Shown one piece after another: positions 6,489 to 14,674 of a stretch of DNA of 17,751 nucleotides; position 1 is the first letter of the stretch; every line of letters begins with the position of its first letter. The notes beneath the pieces were generated by a model. It ran no database searches and had not been told where the DNA came from. It saw nothing but the letters and a program-made list of their open reading frames with translations. The stretch spans positions 1-17,751 of the forward strand of contig DGJU01000036.1 of the NCBI GenBank assembly GCA_002387605.1, written 5' to 3'. The DNA is from Alphaproteobacteria bacterium UBA4588 (GTDB lineage Bacteria; Pseudomonadota; Alphaproteobacteria; Puniceispirillales; Puniceispirillaceae). Position numbers and translations under genes: made by a program.

Positions 6489-7871
6489 ATGGGACAGTCT
6501 AGAACAATGTTCTGCGGGCATATCTTATGCGCTGTTATGCTCAGCTCTATCATCGTTATCTCGCCGCTTCGTCTTGGGGCGGAGACGCTCAGAGATAGTG
6601 TGTCTGCAGGGCTTGATAATTCTGACGTTCTTGCAGCTAAACAGCAAAGTTTTGTTTCAACGCGGCAAGCGATAGGCGAGGCAAAATCAGGCAAAGAAAT
6701 TACCGGCACAATTACATTGTCTGATTCTGAACTGTTAAGAGATTCATCAAGCGTAAGCGGCGGATTTAAAAAACGCTATAGTCGGTCCGGCAGTTTGGTT
6801 TTCTCAAAGACGCTTGCTGATTTTGGCGAGACTGACTTGAAAGTCGATGCCGCGCGACATTCTGTAGATGCTGCCCGCGCAGACTATTCATCAGTAGAGC
6901 AGAGCGTTATTCTCTCTCTTATCACAGCCCATCTTGATGTGATTGCCGCGCGTGAAGAAGCCAGTATCCGGAAATCAAATATTGCCCGCCTATCTGCACA
7001 AAGAGACGCAGCTCAGATACGCCTTGCCAATGGGAGCGCCACGCCTTCTGATTTAGCAGAAACAGATGCTAGGCTCGCACGCGCTTATTCTGATGAAATC
7101 CTAACCGCTTCAGCGCTGATTGACGCAGAAGAAACCTATTTGTCCCTCACAGGCTTGTCCGCAGGTGAGCTTGCAACCCCTATTGTGCCAGGTGATATGC
7201 CGCTTACGATATTAGCTGCTGAACAGAGTGCCGAGCAGTTTCACCCCGACATTCTATCCGTCATTGCCGCAGAAAAGGTCGCGCGTCTTCAATTTCCTAT
7301 CCTTGAGGCATCTGTTAAGCCAACATTGGGGTTAAGCCTGTCTGCCTCTGCGCTGGATCAGACAGCGACAAGCGCTGATAAAGAAGAACTTTCGGCAACT
7401 CTTACCTTTAGCACGCCATTTTTGGTAACAAACTCGACCCGAAGTCTGGCGCGCAAAACATTATCATCTCATAATCAGTCAAAGTTTGATGTTGCCGAGC
7501 AGAAACGGAAAACAAGGCTTGCTGTTCGCAATGCCTTCCGTGCCTTCCATGCCTCACAAGGCCAGCTAGATGCTGTCATGTCAGAAATCACGGCGGCACA
7601 ACTACTTGCTGAAAATGCGGCAATCGAAGTTGAATTTGGGGTAAAAACAATGCTTGATCAGTTGGATGCAGAGCAATCCCTTTTCGATGCTAAGTTGCGA
7701 ATGGCGCAGACAAAACAGGCGGTATTACTGAATGCGTTTAAGCTTGTTCAGGCGATGGGGAGGCTTTCTCCCGATTTATTTGACTTAATTGAAAAAAATA
7801 TCGATTTGGATTTAATTCCAGAGCCATCAAGCCGTTACCCTTATATGTTACCAATCTCAGTCGGAGAATAA
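6489..7871 (+). CDS. tolC: TolC family outer membrane channel protein
   Basis: A 460-residue outer-membrane efflux protein that would form the exit duct for type I secretion or RND/MFS efflux pumps. An N-terminal hydrophobic signal ends near LGA at residues 29-31, consistent with export. Two long alpha-helical repeats follow; the first includes LITAHLDVIAAREEASIRK and RLANGSATPSDLAETDARL, and the second includes EVEFGVKTMLDQLDAEQSLF, which is the typical TolC Gx(K/R)T...DxLDAEQ segment. AAGGAG at 6475-6480 lies eight bases before the ATG. No pump or membrane-fusion gene is adjacent, so it probably serves partners encoded elsewhere, as a general TolC does. Length is normal for the family. Confidence 0.93.
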   Translation: MGQSRTMFCGHILCAVMLSSIIVISPLRLGAETLRDSVSAGLDNSDVLAAKQQSFVSTRQAIGEAKSGKEITGTITLSDSELLRDSSSVSGGFKKRYSRSGSLVFSKTLADFGETDLKVDAARHSVDAARADYSSVEQSVILSLITAHLDVIAAREEASIRKSNIARLSAQRDAAQIRLANGSATPSDLAETDARLARAYSDEILTASALIDAEETYLSLTGLSAGELATPIVPGDMPLTILAAEQSAEQFHPDILSVIAAEKVARLQFPILEASVKPTLGLSLSASALDQTATSADKEELSATLTFSTPFLVTNSTRSLARKTLSSHNQSKFDVAEQKRKTRLAVRNAFRAFHASQGQLDAVMSEITAAQLLAENAAIEVEFGVKTMLDQLDAEQSLFDAKLRMAQTKQAVLLNAFKLVQAMGRLSPDLFDLIEKNIDLDLIPEPSSRYPYMLPISVGE

Positions 7872-7891
7872 CGGTAGCTTTTTCTCGCAGT

Positions 7892-7897
7892 GAGGGG
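7892..7897 (+). promoter_or_regulatory. Ribosome binding site deciding the start at 7908
   Basis: GAGGGG lies ten bases before ATG 7908. It falls inside the frame that would begin at GTG 7890, which argues for the later start. Confidence 0.65.
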
Positions 7898-7907
7898 TTA
7901 TCGAAAA

Positions 7908-8558
7908 ATGGCTGGTGATGACGGCAATAGTATGGCAGGCCTGTGGAAATCTATTGAGATGCTTCTCAAGGAATCCCTGGTTGATCAAAATGAGCCTCAT
8001 GCTAATCCGTCTAAGGTTTCAGAAGGACCACCTCGTTCGAGCGCCGATGTCATTCATTTGAATAAAGTTGTTTGGCCGGGGAATATAGCGGGCAATACAG
8101 CGCGCGATGCTAATGATCCTGATAGCTTAAGTAAGCCGCATTCGTCTCTGGTTCAGGGCCTTTACACCCAGAATCAGATTAACTTAGAAGCGGGAAAAAG
8201 CCATCCATCACCTCCCTTTTCTGAGAAAATGGCGCGCCTTATCAGTGATATTTGCGCAAGTGATGACGCTGAACCAACGAGCCGGGATAAAGAAAAATCA
8301 TTTACGTCTGATGAAGAGCTTCGCGCCTCTGATTTACATAATTTTGACCCCTCTCTAATGGCACATAAAATTTTAGCAGAATCATCAGGAGAAGATAAAA
8401 AAGAGATGTTTTCTCCTAAGTCACGGGCTGTGTTGATGGGAATGATTGATTCCCATATCGCCCGATGGATTGACCAGAATCTACCTGAATTTTTGGAAGA
8501 TTCCTTGCCATCCTCCGAACCAAGAGCTAGAGATGCAAAGGTAAAACATCGTTCATAA
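7908..8558 (+). CDS. PopZ-like (DUF2497) polar organizing protein
   Basis: A 216-residue, mostly low-complexity, acidic and serine-rich protein. The only strongly patterned part is the C-terminus: residues 167-198 contain SRAVLMGMIDSHIARWIDQN followed by LPEFLED, which resembles the conserved helical end of PopZ (xLxxWLDxNLPxxVE). A short N-terminal helix around residues 7-22 (SMAGLWKSIEMLLKE) could match the PopZ N-terminal helix. In Caulobacter, PopZ forms a polar matrix that anchors the parS-ParB complex and cell-cycle regulators. The position after tolC and before valS is where I remember PopZ/DUF2497 genes in alphaproteobacteria. The middle 140 residues look disordered and are not recognisable. 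A start at GTG 7890 would add six residues. Confidence 0.72.
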   Translation: MAGDDGNSMAGLWKSIEMLLKESLVDQNEPHANPSKVSEGPPRSSADVIHLNKVVWPGNIAGNTARDANDPDSLSKPHSSLVQGLYTQNQINLEAGKSHPSPPFSEKMARLISDICASDDAEPTSRDKEKSFTSDEELRASDLHNFDPSLMAHKILAESSGEDKKEMFSPKSRAVLMGMIDSHIARWIDQNLPEFLEDSLPSSEPRARDAKVKHRS

Positions 8559-8612
8559 GTGAATGCTGTTTAAATTTTTGTCTTTAATCGCTCCTGAGCT
8601 TTGCGGGAAATT

Positions 8613-11231
8613 ATGCTTGATAAAACCTATGCGCCTGACGCACTAGAAACCAAATGGTATGAAGCATCGGAGCAGGCTGGCTATTTTGCCTGTGATCCAA
8701 ACGCTGAAAAAACGCCTTATACTATCATGATGCCACCACCAAATGTGACTGGCTCACTGCATATGGGGCATGCACTTACCTTTACCCTTCAAGATGTTCT
8801 TATCCGCTATCACAGAATGATAGGAAAGGACGCCTTGTGGCAGCCCGGTATGGACCATGCCGGTATTGCAACACAGATGGTAGTTGAGCGCCAGATGGCA
8901 GCTGACGGTATATCCCGGCGCGATCTAGGGCGTGATAAATTCATTGAGCGGGTTTGGGAATGGAAGGCTGAATCCGGCGGTACGATTGAGCATCAACAGC
9001 GCCATCTAGGCGTAAGCGCTGATTGGGAGCGTAGCCGGTTCACCATGGATGAGGGCTTGTCTGATGCGGTCCGCAAAGTTTTTGTAAAACTGCATAAGGA
9101 CGGCCTGATTTACCGGGATAAGCGGCTGGTCAACTGGGATCCTAAATTCCAGACAGCGATTTCTGATCTCGAAGTTGAACAAAAAGACATGAACGGCAAA
9201 ATGTGGCAGCTCCATTATCCGGTGAAGGATATGGACAGAATGGTCACAGTTGCAACAACCCGCCCTGAAACGATGCTTGGCGATATGGCTGTTGCTGTTC
9301 ACCCCGATGATGAGCGTTATAGCGATCTTGTCGGCAAGATGGTTGTGCTACCGCTGACTGGGCGTGAAATACCGATTATTGCAGATGAATATTCTGATCC
9401 CGAGAAGGGGACGGGCGCTGTTAAGATTACACCGGCTCACGATTTTAACGATTTTGAAGTTGGCCGACGTCATAATCTTGAATTGCTGAATATCTATGAT
9501 GCCTTTGCGGCATTGAACGGGTCTGTGCCTGAACCTTATCAGGGGCTAGATAGGTTTGTTGCGCGGGAAAAAATTCTCGCTGATATGGACGCGCTTGGTC
9601 TGCTCGGCGAAATTGAAGAAATTCAGAATACTGTGCCTCATGGTGACCGCTCTGGCGTGCCGATTGAACCATGGTTGATGGACCAATGGTATGTAAATGC
9701 TGAAAAGCTTGCCCAGCCGGCTATCAAGGCTGTTCGTGATGGTAAAACCCGCTTTGTGCCTCAGCGCTGGGAAAAAACCTATTTTGACTGGATGGAAAAT
9801 ATCCAGCCATGGTGTGTATCGCGGCAGTTATGGTGGGGACACCGGATTCCGGCATGGTATGGCCCAGATGGCACGCCTTTTGTTGAACTAGACGAAGCAG
9901 CAGCGCTGGCAGCCGCAAAGGCTCATTACGGCAAGGCTGTTGAGCTTATTCAGGATGAAGATGTTCTTGATACATGGTTTTCCTCTGCCTTATGGCCATT
10001 CTCAACGCTAGGCTGGCCAGAAGATACCAAAGAGTTACATCGTTATTATCCGGGCTCAGTTCTGGTAACTGGTTTTGATATCATCTTCTTCTGGGTTGCT
10101 AGAATGATGATGATGAGCATGCATTTCATGGAGGGTGAGGTGCCCTTTAAGGATGTCTATATTCATGCACTTGTGCGTGATGAGCATGGACAGAAAATGT
10201 CTAAATCCAAAGGCAATGTGCTAGACCCGCTTGATTTGACAGCTAAATATGGTGCCGATGCCCTGCGATTTACGCTTGTTGCTATGGCAGCGCAGGGACG
10301 TGATTTAAAACTGTCCGAAAACCGGATTGAGAGCTATCGTAATTTTGCTACCAAATTATGGAATGCCTCTCGTTTCCTTGAAATGAATGACTGCGTGACC
10401 CACTCACTTCCCGATACGGTGAATGAGCCTGTTAATCAATGGATTTTGAGCGAGTTCAATAGCGCCACACAACAAACAGCGCTGGCGATAGAGAGTTATA
10501 AATTTAATGAGGCCGCAGACACACTCTACCATTTTGTCTGGAACCAATATTGCGATTGGTATGTTGAATTTATCAAGCCTGTCTTGGCTGATTCTGAAGA
10601 GACACGCCTTGTTGCAGCTTATGTTCTGCATCAGACGCTGCATCTACTCAGCCCGTTTATGCCGTTCATTACAGAAGAGCTGAATGCAAAGCTGTTTGGT
10701 CGTGACAAGATGTTGATGGTTGCTGACTGGCCCACGGCTGCTGCCGGTGCTTCAGCCGATACTGGCATTTCGACAGTTATTGATATTATCAGTGAAATCA
10801 GAACGATGCGTTCCGAAATGAATGTACCACTTTCAGCTAAGCCAGTGCTGGTTATTCGCGGTGTTAGCGATGAGCAACGCGGTATTATTGATGCGATGAC
10901 GTTGCCCTTACTGCGGCTTGCCCGTCTTGGCGGTGTATCCTATCATGAGGGCGATTTTGAAAAAGGGACAGCCCGGACCAGCCTTCAGGGAATGGATATG
11001 GGTCTGCCATTGACGGGTATTCTTGATTTTGACGCTGAGCGCGCCCGTTTGAAAAAAGAGATTGCTGCTTGTGAAGCAGAGGCTGGTAAAATTAGGGGAA
11101 AATTGAATAACCCTAATTTCGTAGAACGAGCGCCAGAAGCTGTTGTTGCAGAAAATAATCGCCGTCTAGAAGAGGAGCAATCTCGACTAGATGGTCTTAA
11201 GGCTGCGTTAGTGCGGCTTGATACAGAATAA
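8613..11231 (+). CDS. valS: Valyl-tRNA synthetase
   Basis: Class I aminoacyl-tRNA synthetase that charges tRNA-Val with valine; 872 residues from the ATG at 8613. The HIGH-type motif is HMGH at residues 50-53 within PPPNVTGSLHMGH, and the KMSKS motif is exact at residues 528-532. The editing domain region (TTRPETMLGD, GTGAVKITPAHDFNDFEVG) is intact, so misloaded threonine should be hydrolysed. The C-terminal 65 residues form a charged coiled coil (the tRNA-binding arm of ValRS). A frame extends back to TTG 8601, but the family normally begins MLDKTY, so the ATG is preferred. It follows the PopZ-like gene by 54 bases and is probably in the same transcript. Confidence 0.98.
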   Translation: MLDKTYAPDALETKWYEASEQAGYFACDPNAEKTPYTIMMPPPNVTGSLHMGHALTFTLQDVLIRYHRMIGKDALWQPGMDHAGIATQMVVERQMAADGISRRDLGRDKFIERVWEWKAESGGTIEHQQRHLGVSADWERSRFTMDEGLSDAVRKVFVKLHKDGLIYRDKRLVNWDPKFQTAISDLEVEQKDMNGKMWQLHYPVKDMDRMVTVATTRPETMLGDMAVAVHPDDERYSDLVGKMVVLPLTGREIPIIADEYSDPEKGTGAVKITPAHDFNDFEVGRRHNLELLNIYDAFAALNGSVPEPYQGLDRFVAREKILADMDALGLLGEIEEIQNTVPHGDRSGVPIEPWLMDQWYVNAEKLAQPAIKAVRDGKTRFVPQRWEKTYFDWMENIQPWCVSRQLWWGHRIPAWYGPDGTPFVELDEAAALAAAKAHYGKAVELIQDEDVLDTWFSSALWPFSTLGWPEDTKELHRYYPGSVLVTGFDIIFFWVARMMMMSMHFMEGEVPFKDVYIHALVRDEHGQKMSKSKGNVLDPLDLTAKYGADALRFTLVAMAAQGRDLKLSENRIESYRNFATKLWNASRFLEMNDCVTHSLPDTVNEPVNQWILSEFNSATQQTALAIESYKFNEAADTLYHFVWNQYCDWYVEFIKPVLADSEETRLVAAYVLHQTLHLLSPFMPFITEELNAKLFGRDKMLMVADWPTAAAGASADTGISTVIDIISEIRTMRSEMNVPLSAKPVLVIRGVSDEQRGIIDAMTLPLLRLARLGGVSYHEGDFEKGTARTSLQGMDMGLPLTGILDFDAERARLKKEIAACEAEAGKIRGKLNNPNFVERAPEAVVAENNRRLEEEQSRLDGLKAALVRLDTE

Positions 11232-11314
11232 TGGAGTGATGTTATTGCGTCTTGTCCTTTGTGAGGGCGCACTATCTTTTGGCTAACAGAAATGTTCATC
11301 CTATCGAGGTTAAA

Positions 11315-13162
11315 ATGAAGAATTCCAAAACAATATTAATCGACAAAAACCCAGGCAGAAACTCCCAAACCTACGGGATCGCCAGAGAATTGGGTACAGA
11401 CTTGGCGTTAATCCATGAACCATCTGTTGGTGTTGTCGGGAATAAGGGCGACTCTCAATGCTATATCGGTGTTGCAGATAAAGTTAACGTCATTCATGAA
11501 GCGCTGCGGGCACGCATTGGAACAGGTCCGGGTGAAATGCCAATGCGTTTGATCCAGCCAGAATTCACCATTGCGACCTCTGATGGTATTCGCAATGGTA
11601 CGCGTGAAATGCGCTACTCCCTTATCGGCCGAGAGATTGCAAATGATGCCTTGTCCGAGCATTTAAGCGCGTCAGGCCTTGAAGGCGTTATCGCTGTTGT
11701 TGCTTGTGATAAACCCCCTGTTGGCACACTGGCTGCTATTTTGGAACATAACAGGCCGGCCATTATTATGTCAGATGGCTCTATCCGGCCGGGAACAGAT
11801 TCTGTAACAGGTGAGAGCATTGATCTTATTACCGCCTACCAATTGGCGGGAAGTGATGATGAAGAGCTTAAGACCCGTATCGCCAAAGAAGCGTGCCCTG
11901 GATATGGTAGCTGTGGCGGCATGTTTACCTACAATACAATGCAGACATTCATTGGTGTTGTGGGGATGGAACCACTTCACATGATTTCGCCGGCCTCACA
12001 GGATAGCCGCCGCACAACAGAATTTCCTGACCAACTCGTTAGCTATCTTTCTGAGTTAATCCGCAATGATATTACACCACGTGATATTGTTACACGGGAC
12101 TCTATCCGGAATGCTGTCATAGTTTCTATGTCAGTCGGGGGGTCTACTAACGTCCTGCTTCATGCACCTGAACTTGCACGCGCAGCTGGTTATAAGAGCT
12201 TTTCAGATGACATCATGTCGCCTGAAGAATTCAACCATCTTTCAGAAAATGTCATTCCGGTTGTTGTTGATGCCCGCCCATTTGGTCAATATTCCATGGT
12301 CGATATTGATGCCAAAGGTGGAATGCAGGTCATCGTAAAAGAGCTTCTGGATGCTGGGCTGTTGAATGGCGATACGCTTACCTGTACAGGCGAGACACTT
12401 GCTGAACAGATTAAGAGACTGGACCCACCAAAGCCTGATGGAGATGTCATTTATAGTGTTGCAAAGCCCTATAAAGAGACTGGCGGCTTGCGTGTTCTTG
12501 GCGGTAATTTATCACCTGAATTCAGTGCTGTGCTAAAACTAGCTGGCGTTGAGGGCGGTCTTGAAAACAACCTGTTCCATGGGAAGGCTAAAATCTTCAA
12601 TGGAGAGCAGGAACTTCTTGATGCGCTTGATAAATCAAGTGAGTCATTTGATAATTTTGATATGATCGTCGTGCGGTATGAAGGCCCGTTTGGGGCTCCT
12701 GGCATGCCGGAAATGCTTGATTCAACCTCTCGGATTACGGCCCTGTGCCGCGAAAGAAATATCGTTGTTGGTCTGATGACTGATGGCAGATTTTCTGGCG
12801 GTTCTGTTGGGCTCGTCATTGGCCATGTGGGCCCTGAGGCTGCTGCTGGCGGCGCCATTGCGCTCATCGAAGAAAACGATACGATAATCGTTGATCTAAA
12901 TACGAATGAGCTGAATTGTGAGCAATTACTGGATAGTGCGGTTTATGCCGAACGCAAGGCAAAATGGGACCGTGATGTTGCTGATAATAATGGCACTCAT
13001 CCATCGGTTGGTGTTGCCGATACAAGATTGCTGAACAGAATGCGTTGTTCTGCTGTGTCAGCCGTATTTGGTGCTGGCATGCATCCAGACCGTTCATTAT
13101 GGGTGCGTGAGCCAAGAGAGCCGGTAAAGTCAAAGTTTGAGCCCAGCAATAAGTTTAAATAA
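11315..13162 (+). CDS. Divergent IlvD/EDD family dehydratase (dihydroxy-acid dehydratase-like)
   Basis: A 615-residue Fe-S dehydratase of the IlvD/EDD family, near the length of E. coli IlvD. The three expected cluster cysteines are present: C49 (GDSQC), C131 (ACDK) and C200 (YGSCGGMFTYNTM). The C-terminal VRYEGPFGAPGMPEML and LMTDGRFSGGS signatures are intact, as is K133. However, the usual CDKxxPG reads CDKPPVG, replacing a nearly invariant proline by valine, and YSLPSRE reads YSLIGRE. It may be the branched-chain amino acid enzyme (valine, isoleucine and leucine pathway) or act on another hydroxy or sugar acid. GAGG at 11306-11309 supports the ATG at 11315; the frame extends upstream to TTG 11252, without support. 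It follows valS by 83 bases, with only weak promoter-like boxes between. Confidence 0.9.
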   Translation: MKNSKTILIDKNPGRNSQTYGIARELGTDLALIHEPSVGVVGNKGDSQCYIGVADKVNVIHEALRARIGTGPGEMPMRLIQPEFTIATSDGIRNGTREMRYSLIGREIANDALSEHLSASGLEGVIAVVACDKPPVGTLAAILEHNRPAIIMSDGSIRPGTDSVTGESIDLITAYQLAGSDDEELKTRIAKEACPGYGSCGGMFTYNTMQTFIGVVGMEPLHMISPASQDSRRTTEFPDQLVSYLSELIRNDITPRDIVTRDSIRNAVIVSMSVGGSTNVLLHAPELARAAGYKSFSDDIMSPEEFNHLSENVIPVVVDARPFGQYSMVDIDAKGGMQVIVKELLDAGLLNGDTLTCTGETLAEQIKRLDPPKPDGDVIYSVAKPYKETGGLRVLGGNLSPEFSAVLKLAGVEGGLENNLFHGKAKIFNGEQELLDALDKSSESFDNFDMIVVRYEGPFGAPGMPEMLDSTSRITALCRERNIVVGLMTDGRFSGGSVGLVIGHVGPEAAAGGAIALIEENDTIIVDLNTNELNCEQLLDSAVYAERKAKWDRDVADNNGTHPSVGVADTRLLNRMRCSAVSAVFGAGMHPDRSLWVREPREPVKSKFEPSNKFK

Positions 13163-13201
13163 TGCAATAAGGTCAAATAGTCTTGTAAGACAGTTATCAT
13201 T

Positions 13202-13240
13202 AAAACGGCGTCCTTCTCAAAAAAGTACGCCGTTTTTTTT
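13202..13240 (+). terminator. Rho-independent terminator after the dehydratase gene
   Basis: A ten-base stem, AAAACGGCGT (13202-13211) with ACGCCGTTTT (13227-13236), encloses a 15-base loop, followed by a run of eight T residues (13233-13240). It ends the long plus-strand run 40 bases after the stop codon. The A residues on the other arm could give weaker termination of the convergent erpA-xthA transcript. Confidence 0.9.
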
Positions 13241-13255
13241 ATCTGAATAAGATGA

Positions 13256-14086
13256 TTATGCCGGCAGCGTAATATCGCAATAGACGGGCGTATGATCTGA
13301 CGGACGCTCTTTGCCGCGTTCTGCATTATCAACATCTGCGGCGCATAATCGTGATGCTGCTTCTGGTGACATCATCAGATGGTCAATACGAATGCCATTA
13401 TTTTTCTGCCATGCGCCGGCTTGATAATCCCAGAAGGAAAACTTCTCGCCAGTCGGATGTATCGAGCGTAACGCATCAGTATAGCCGCTATGAGCGAGCG
13501 CAAAAAAGGCAGCACGGCTGTCAGGATGCCAGAGAGCATCGCCCTCCCATGCGTTCGGATCATAACAATCAACATCCTGCGGCATCACATTATAATCACC
13601 GCCGAGAATAATGGGGCGTTCTGAGTGCAATAAGGTTTCTGCAACACCAGCAAGCCGCTTCATCCAGCGTAATTTATAATCAAATTTTGGGCCGGGGCAG
13701 GGATTGCCATTCGGCAGGTATAATGAGGCAATAGTCATGCCTTTTATATCAGCCTGAATATAGCGGGCATGGGTGTCAGCCTCACCGTCAATACCGGCAG
13801 GCGCTTCACCATTCGGCAGGCCGCGCACAATGTTTTCGATATCAAACCGCGAGATAATTGCAACACCATTATAGGTTTTCTGGCCATGACAGACAGATGA
13901 AAACCCTATTTCTTTAAAGGCATCATGTGGGAAATCTGCATCCTGAAGCTTTAATTCCTGCAGCAATAAAATATCGGCTTTGCCCTCACTGAGGTAGGTC
14001 AGCACATGCTCACGCCGCGCTTTCAGCGAATTCACATTCCAGGTTGCAATGCGCGCCGTCTTAGTCATCACAGAGGAGGTCATCAT
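13256..14086 (-). CDS. xthA: Exodeoxyribonuclease III / AP endonuclease
   Basis: An endonuclease/exonuclease/phosphatase-fold enzyme that cleaves DNA at abasic sites and has 3'-5' exonuclease activity in base excision repair; 276 residues. Key residues are visible: N17 in TWNVNSLKAR, E44 in LLLQELK, the GGDYNVMP segment (catalytic Asp and Asn), and the C-terminal PSDHTPV (Asp-His pair). Residues FSFWDYQAG and NNGIRIDHL are also typical of the XthA branch. It begins seven bases after the erpA stop on the same strand, so the two are likely co-transcribed. Neither ATG 14086 nor ATG 14068 has a good ribosome site; the upstream one fits coupling to erpA, but the family start (MTKTARIATWN) fits 14068. 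Confidence 0.96.
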   Translation of the reverse strand: MMTSSVMTKTARIATWNVNSLKARREHVLTYLSEGKADILLLQELKLQDADFPHDAFKEIGFSSVCHGQKTYNGVAIISRFDIENIVRGLPNGEAPAGIDGEADTHARYIQADIKGMTIASLYLPNGNPCPGPKFDYKLRWMKRLAGVAETLLHSERPIILGGDYNVMPQDVDCYDPNAWEGDALWHPDSRAAFFALAHSGYTDALRSIHPTGEKFSFWDYQAGAWQKNNGIRIDHLMMSPEAASRLCAADVDNAERGKERPSDHTPVYCDITLPA

Positions 14087-14093
14087 CTGCTGG

Positions 14094-14444
14094 TTAAACC
14101 GAAAATGACGTGCCGCAACCGCATGATGCTGTTGCGTTGGGATTTACAACACGGAAGAAGGAGCCAACAAGTTCTTCAACATAATCAAGCTGGGCATTTT
14201 CAAGAAAGCCCAGAGACATATCATCGACTAAAATCTCGACACCATGCTGGGAAAATAGAATATCATCATCAGTTCGATTGTGATCAAAATCAAACTTGTA
14301 CTGGAAGCCAGAACAGCCACCGCCATCAACGCTTACCCGAAAATAGGGCGCAGCTTCACTCGTGAGCAGCGTTGCAATACGCGCCCCGGCTGATGGCGTA
14401 AGTGAAAATGTCTGAGATGAGGTTATTTCATTCATCAGCTGCAT
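14094..14444 (-). CDS. erpA: Iron-sulfur cluster insertion protein (A-type carrier, ErpA/HesB family)
   Basis: A 116-residue A-type carrier that receives Fe-S clusters from the assembly machinery and passes them to apo-enzymes. The three ligand cysteines are present: C44 in DGGGCSGFQY, and C108 and C110 in ASCGCGTSF. The EILVDDMSLGFLENAQLDYVEE segment (long helix-strand region, split here) is typical of ErpA/IscA. The ErpA name is chosen over IscA/SufA because of the neighbourhood with dgt and argS rather than from a diagnostic residue. AAAGGA at 14448-14453 is very close to ATG 14444 and could instead serve the in-frame ATG at 14435. It is followed by xthA on the same strand. Confidence 0.93.
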   Translation of the reverse strand: MQLMNEITSSQTFSLTPSAGARIATLLTSEAAPYFRVSVDGGGCSGFQYKFDFDHNRTDDDILFSQHGVEILVDDMSLGFLENAQLDYVEELVGSFFRVVNPNATASCGCGTSFSV

Positions 14445-14674
14445 GGTCCTTTGGCAATCGAGACCCTATCAGTCTCATATATCTAATATGGCATCGCACC
14501 TTCTCATAAGCAAGATGGGAGAGCAGGAATGATGGCAGGATATTTTTTTGTCTAACCTCTTGCCTGCTTCACCCTTTGCGGGGATGTTTTAGACCTGCTA
14601 GGGTGCTATTGTTGGTATAGTGTTTTTTTATATGCCGTACCGGCGCAGCCTTTAGCTTATACAGCCACATCTGT
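14445..14674. other. Divergent spacer between erpA and dgt
   Basis: 230 bases with several T-runs (for example 14541-14549 and 14623-14631) and no gene. Promoters in both directions are expected. On the minus strand TTGCTT followed by TATTAG has a 19-base spacing, which is not convincing. The only structured element is the short dyad at 14460-14476. Confidence 0.4.
14460..14476. repeat. Dyad GAGAC-N7-GTCTC in the erpA leader
   Basis: Five-base inverted arms (14460-14464 and 14472-14476) lie 16 bases upstream of the erpA start. They may be an operator or leader hairpin; at this length chance is quite possible. It does not match the IscR consensus as I remember it. Confidence 0.3.

Noticed and set aside
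11252..11314. Upstream TTG start for the dehydratase
   Set aside because: The extra 21 residues have no family similarity, while ATG 11315 has a GAGG ribosome site and gives the normal protein length.
12469..12867. 132-codon open frame antisense to the dehydratase gene
   Set aside because: It is the shadow of a well-supported conserved coding frame and shows no recognisable domain or ribosome site.
14006..14365. 119-codon plus-strand open frame antisense to erpA and xthA
   Set aside because: Rich in His, Gln and Arg as expected of an antisense shadow; both opposite genes have clear catalytic or ligand residues.
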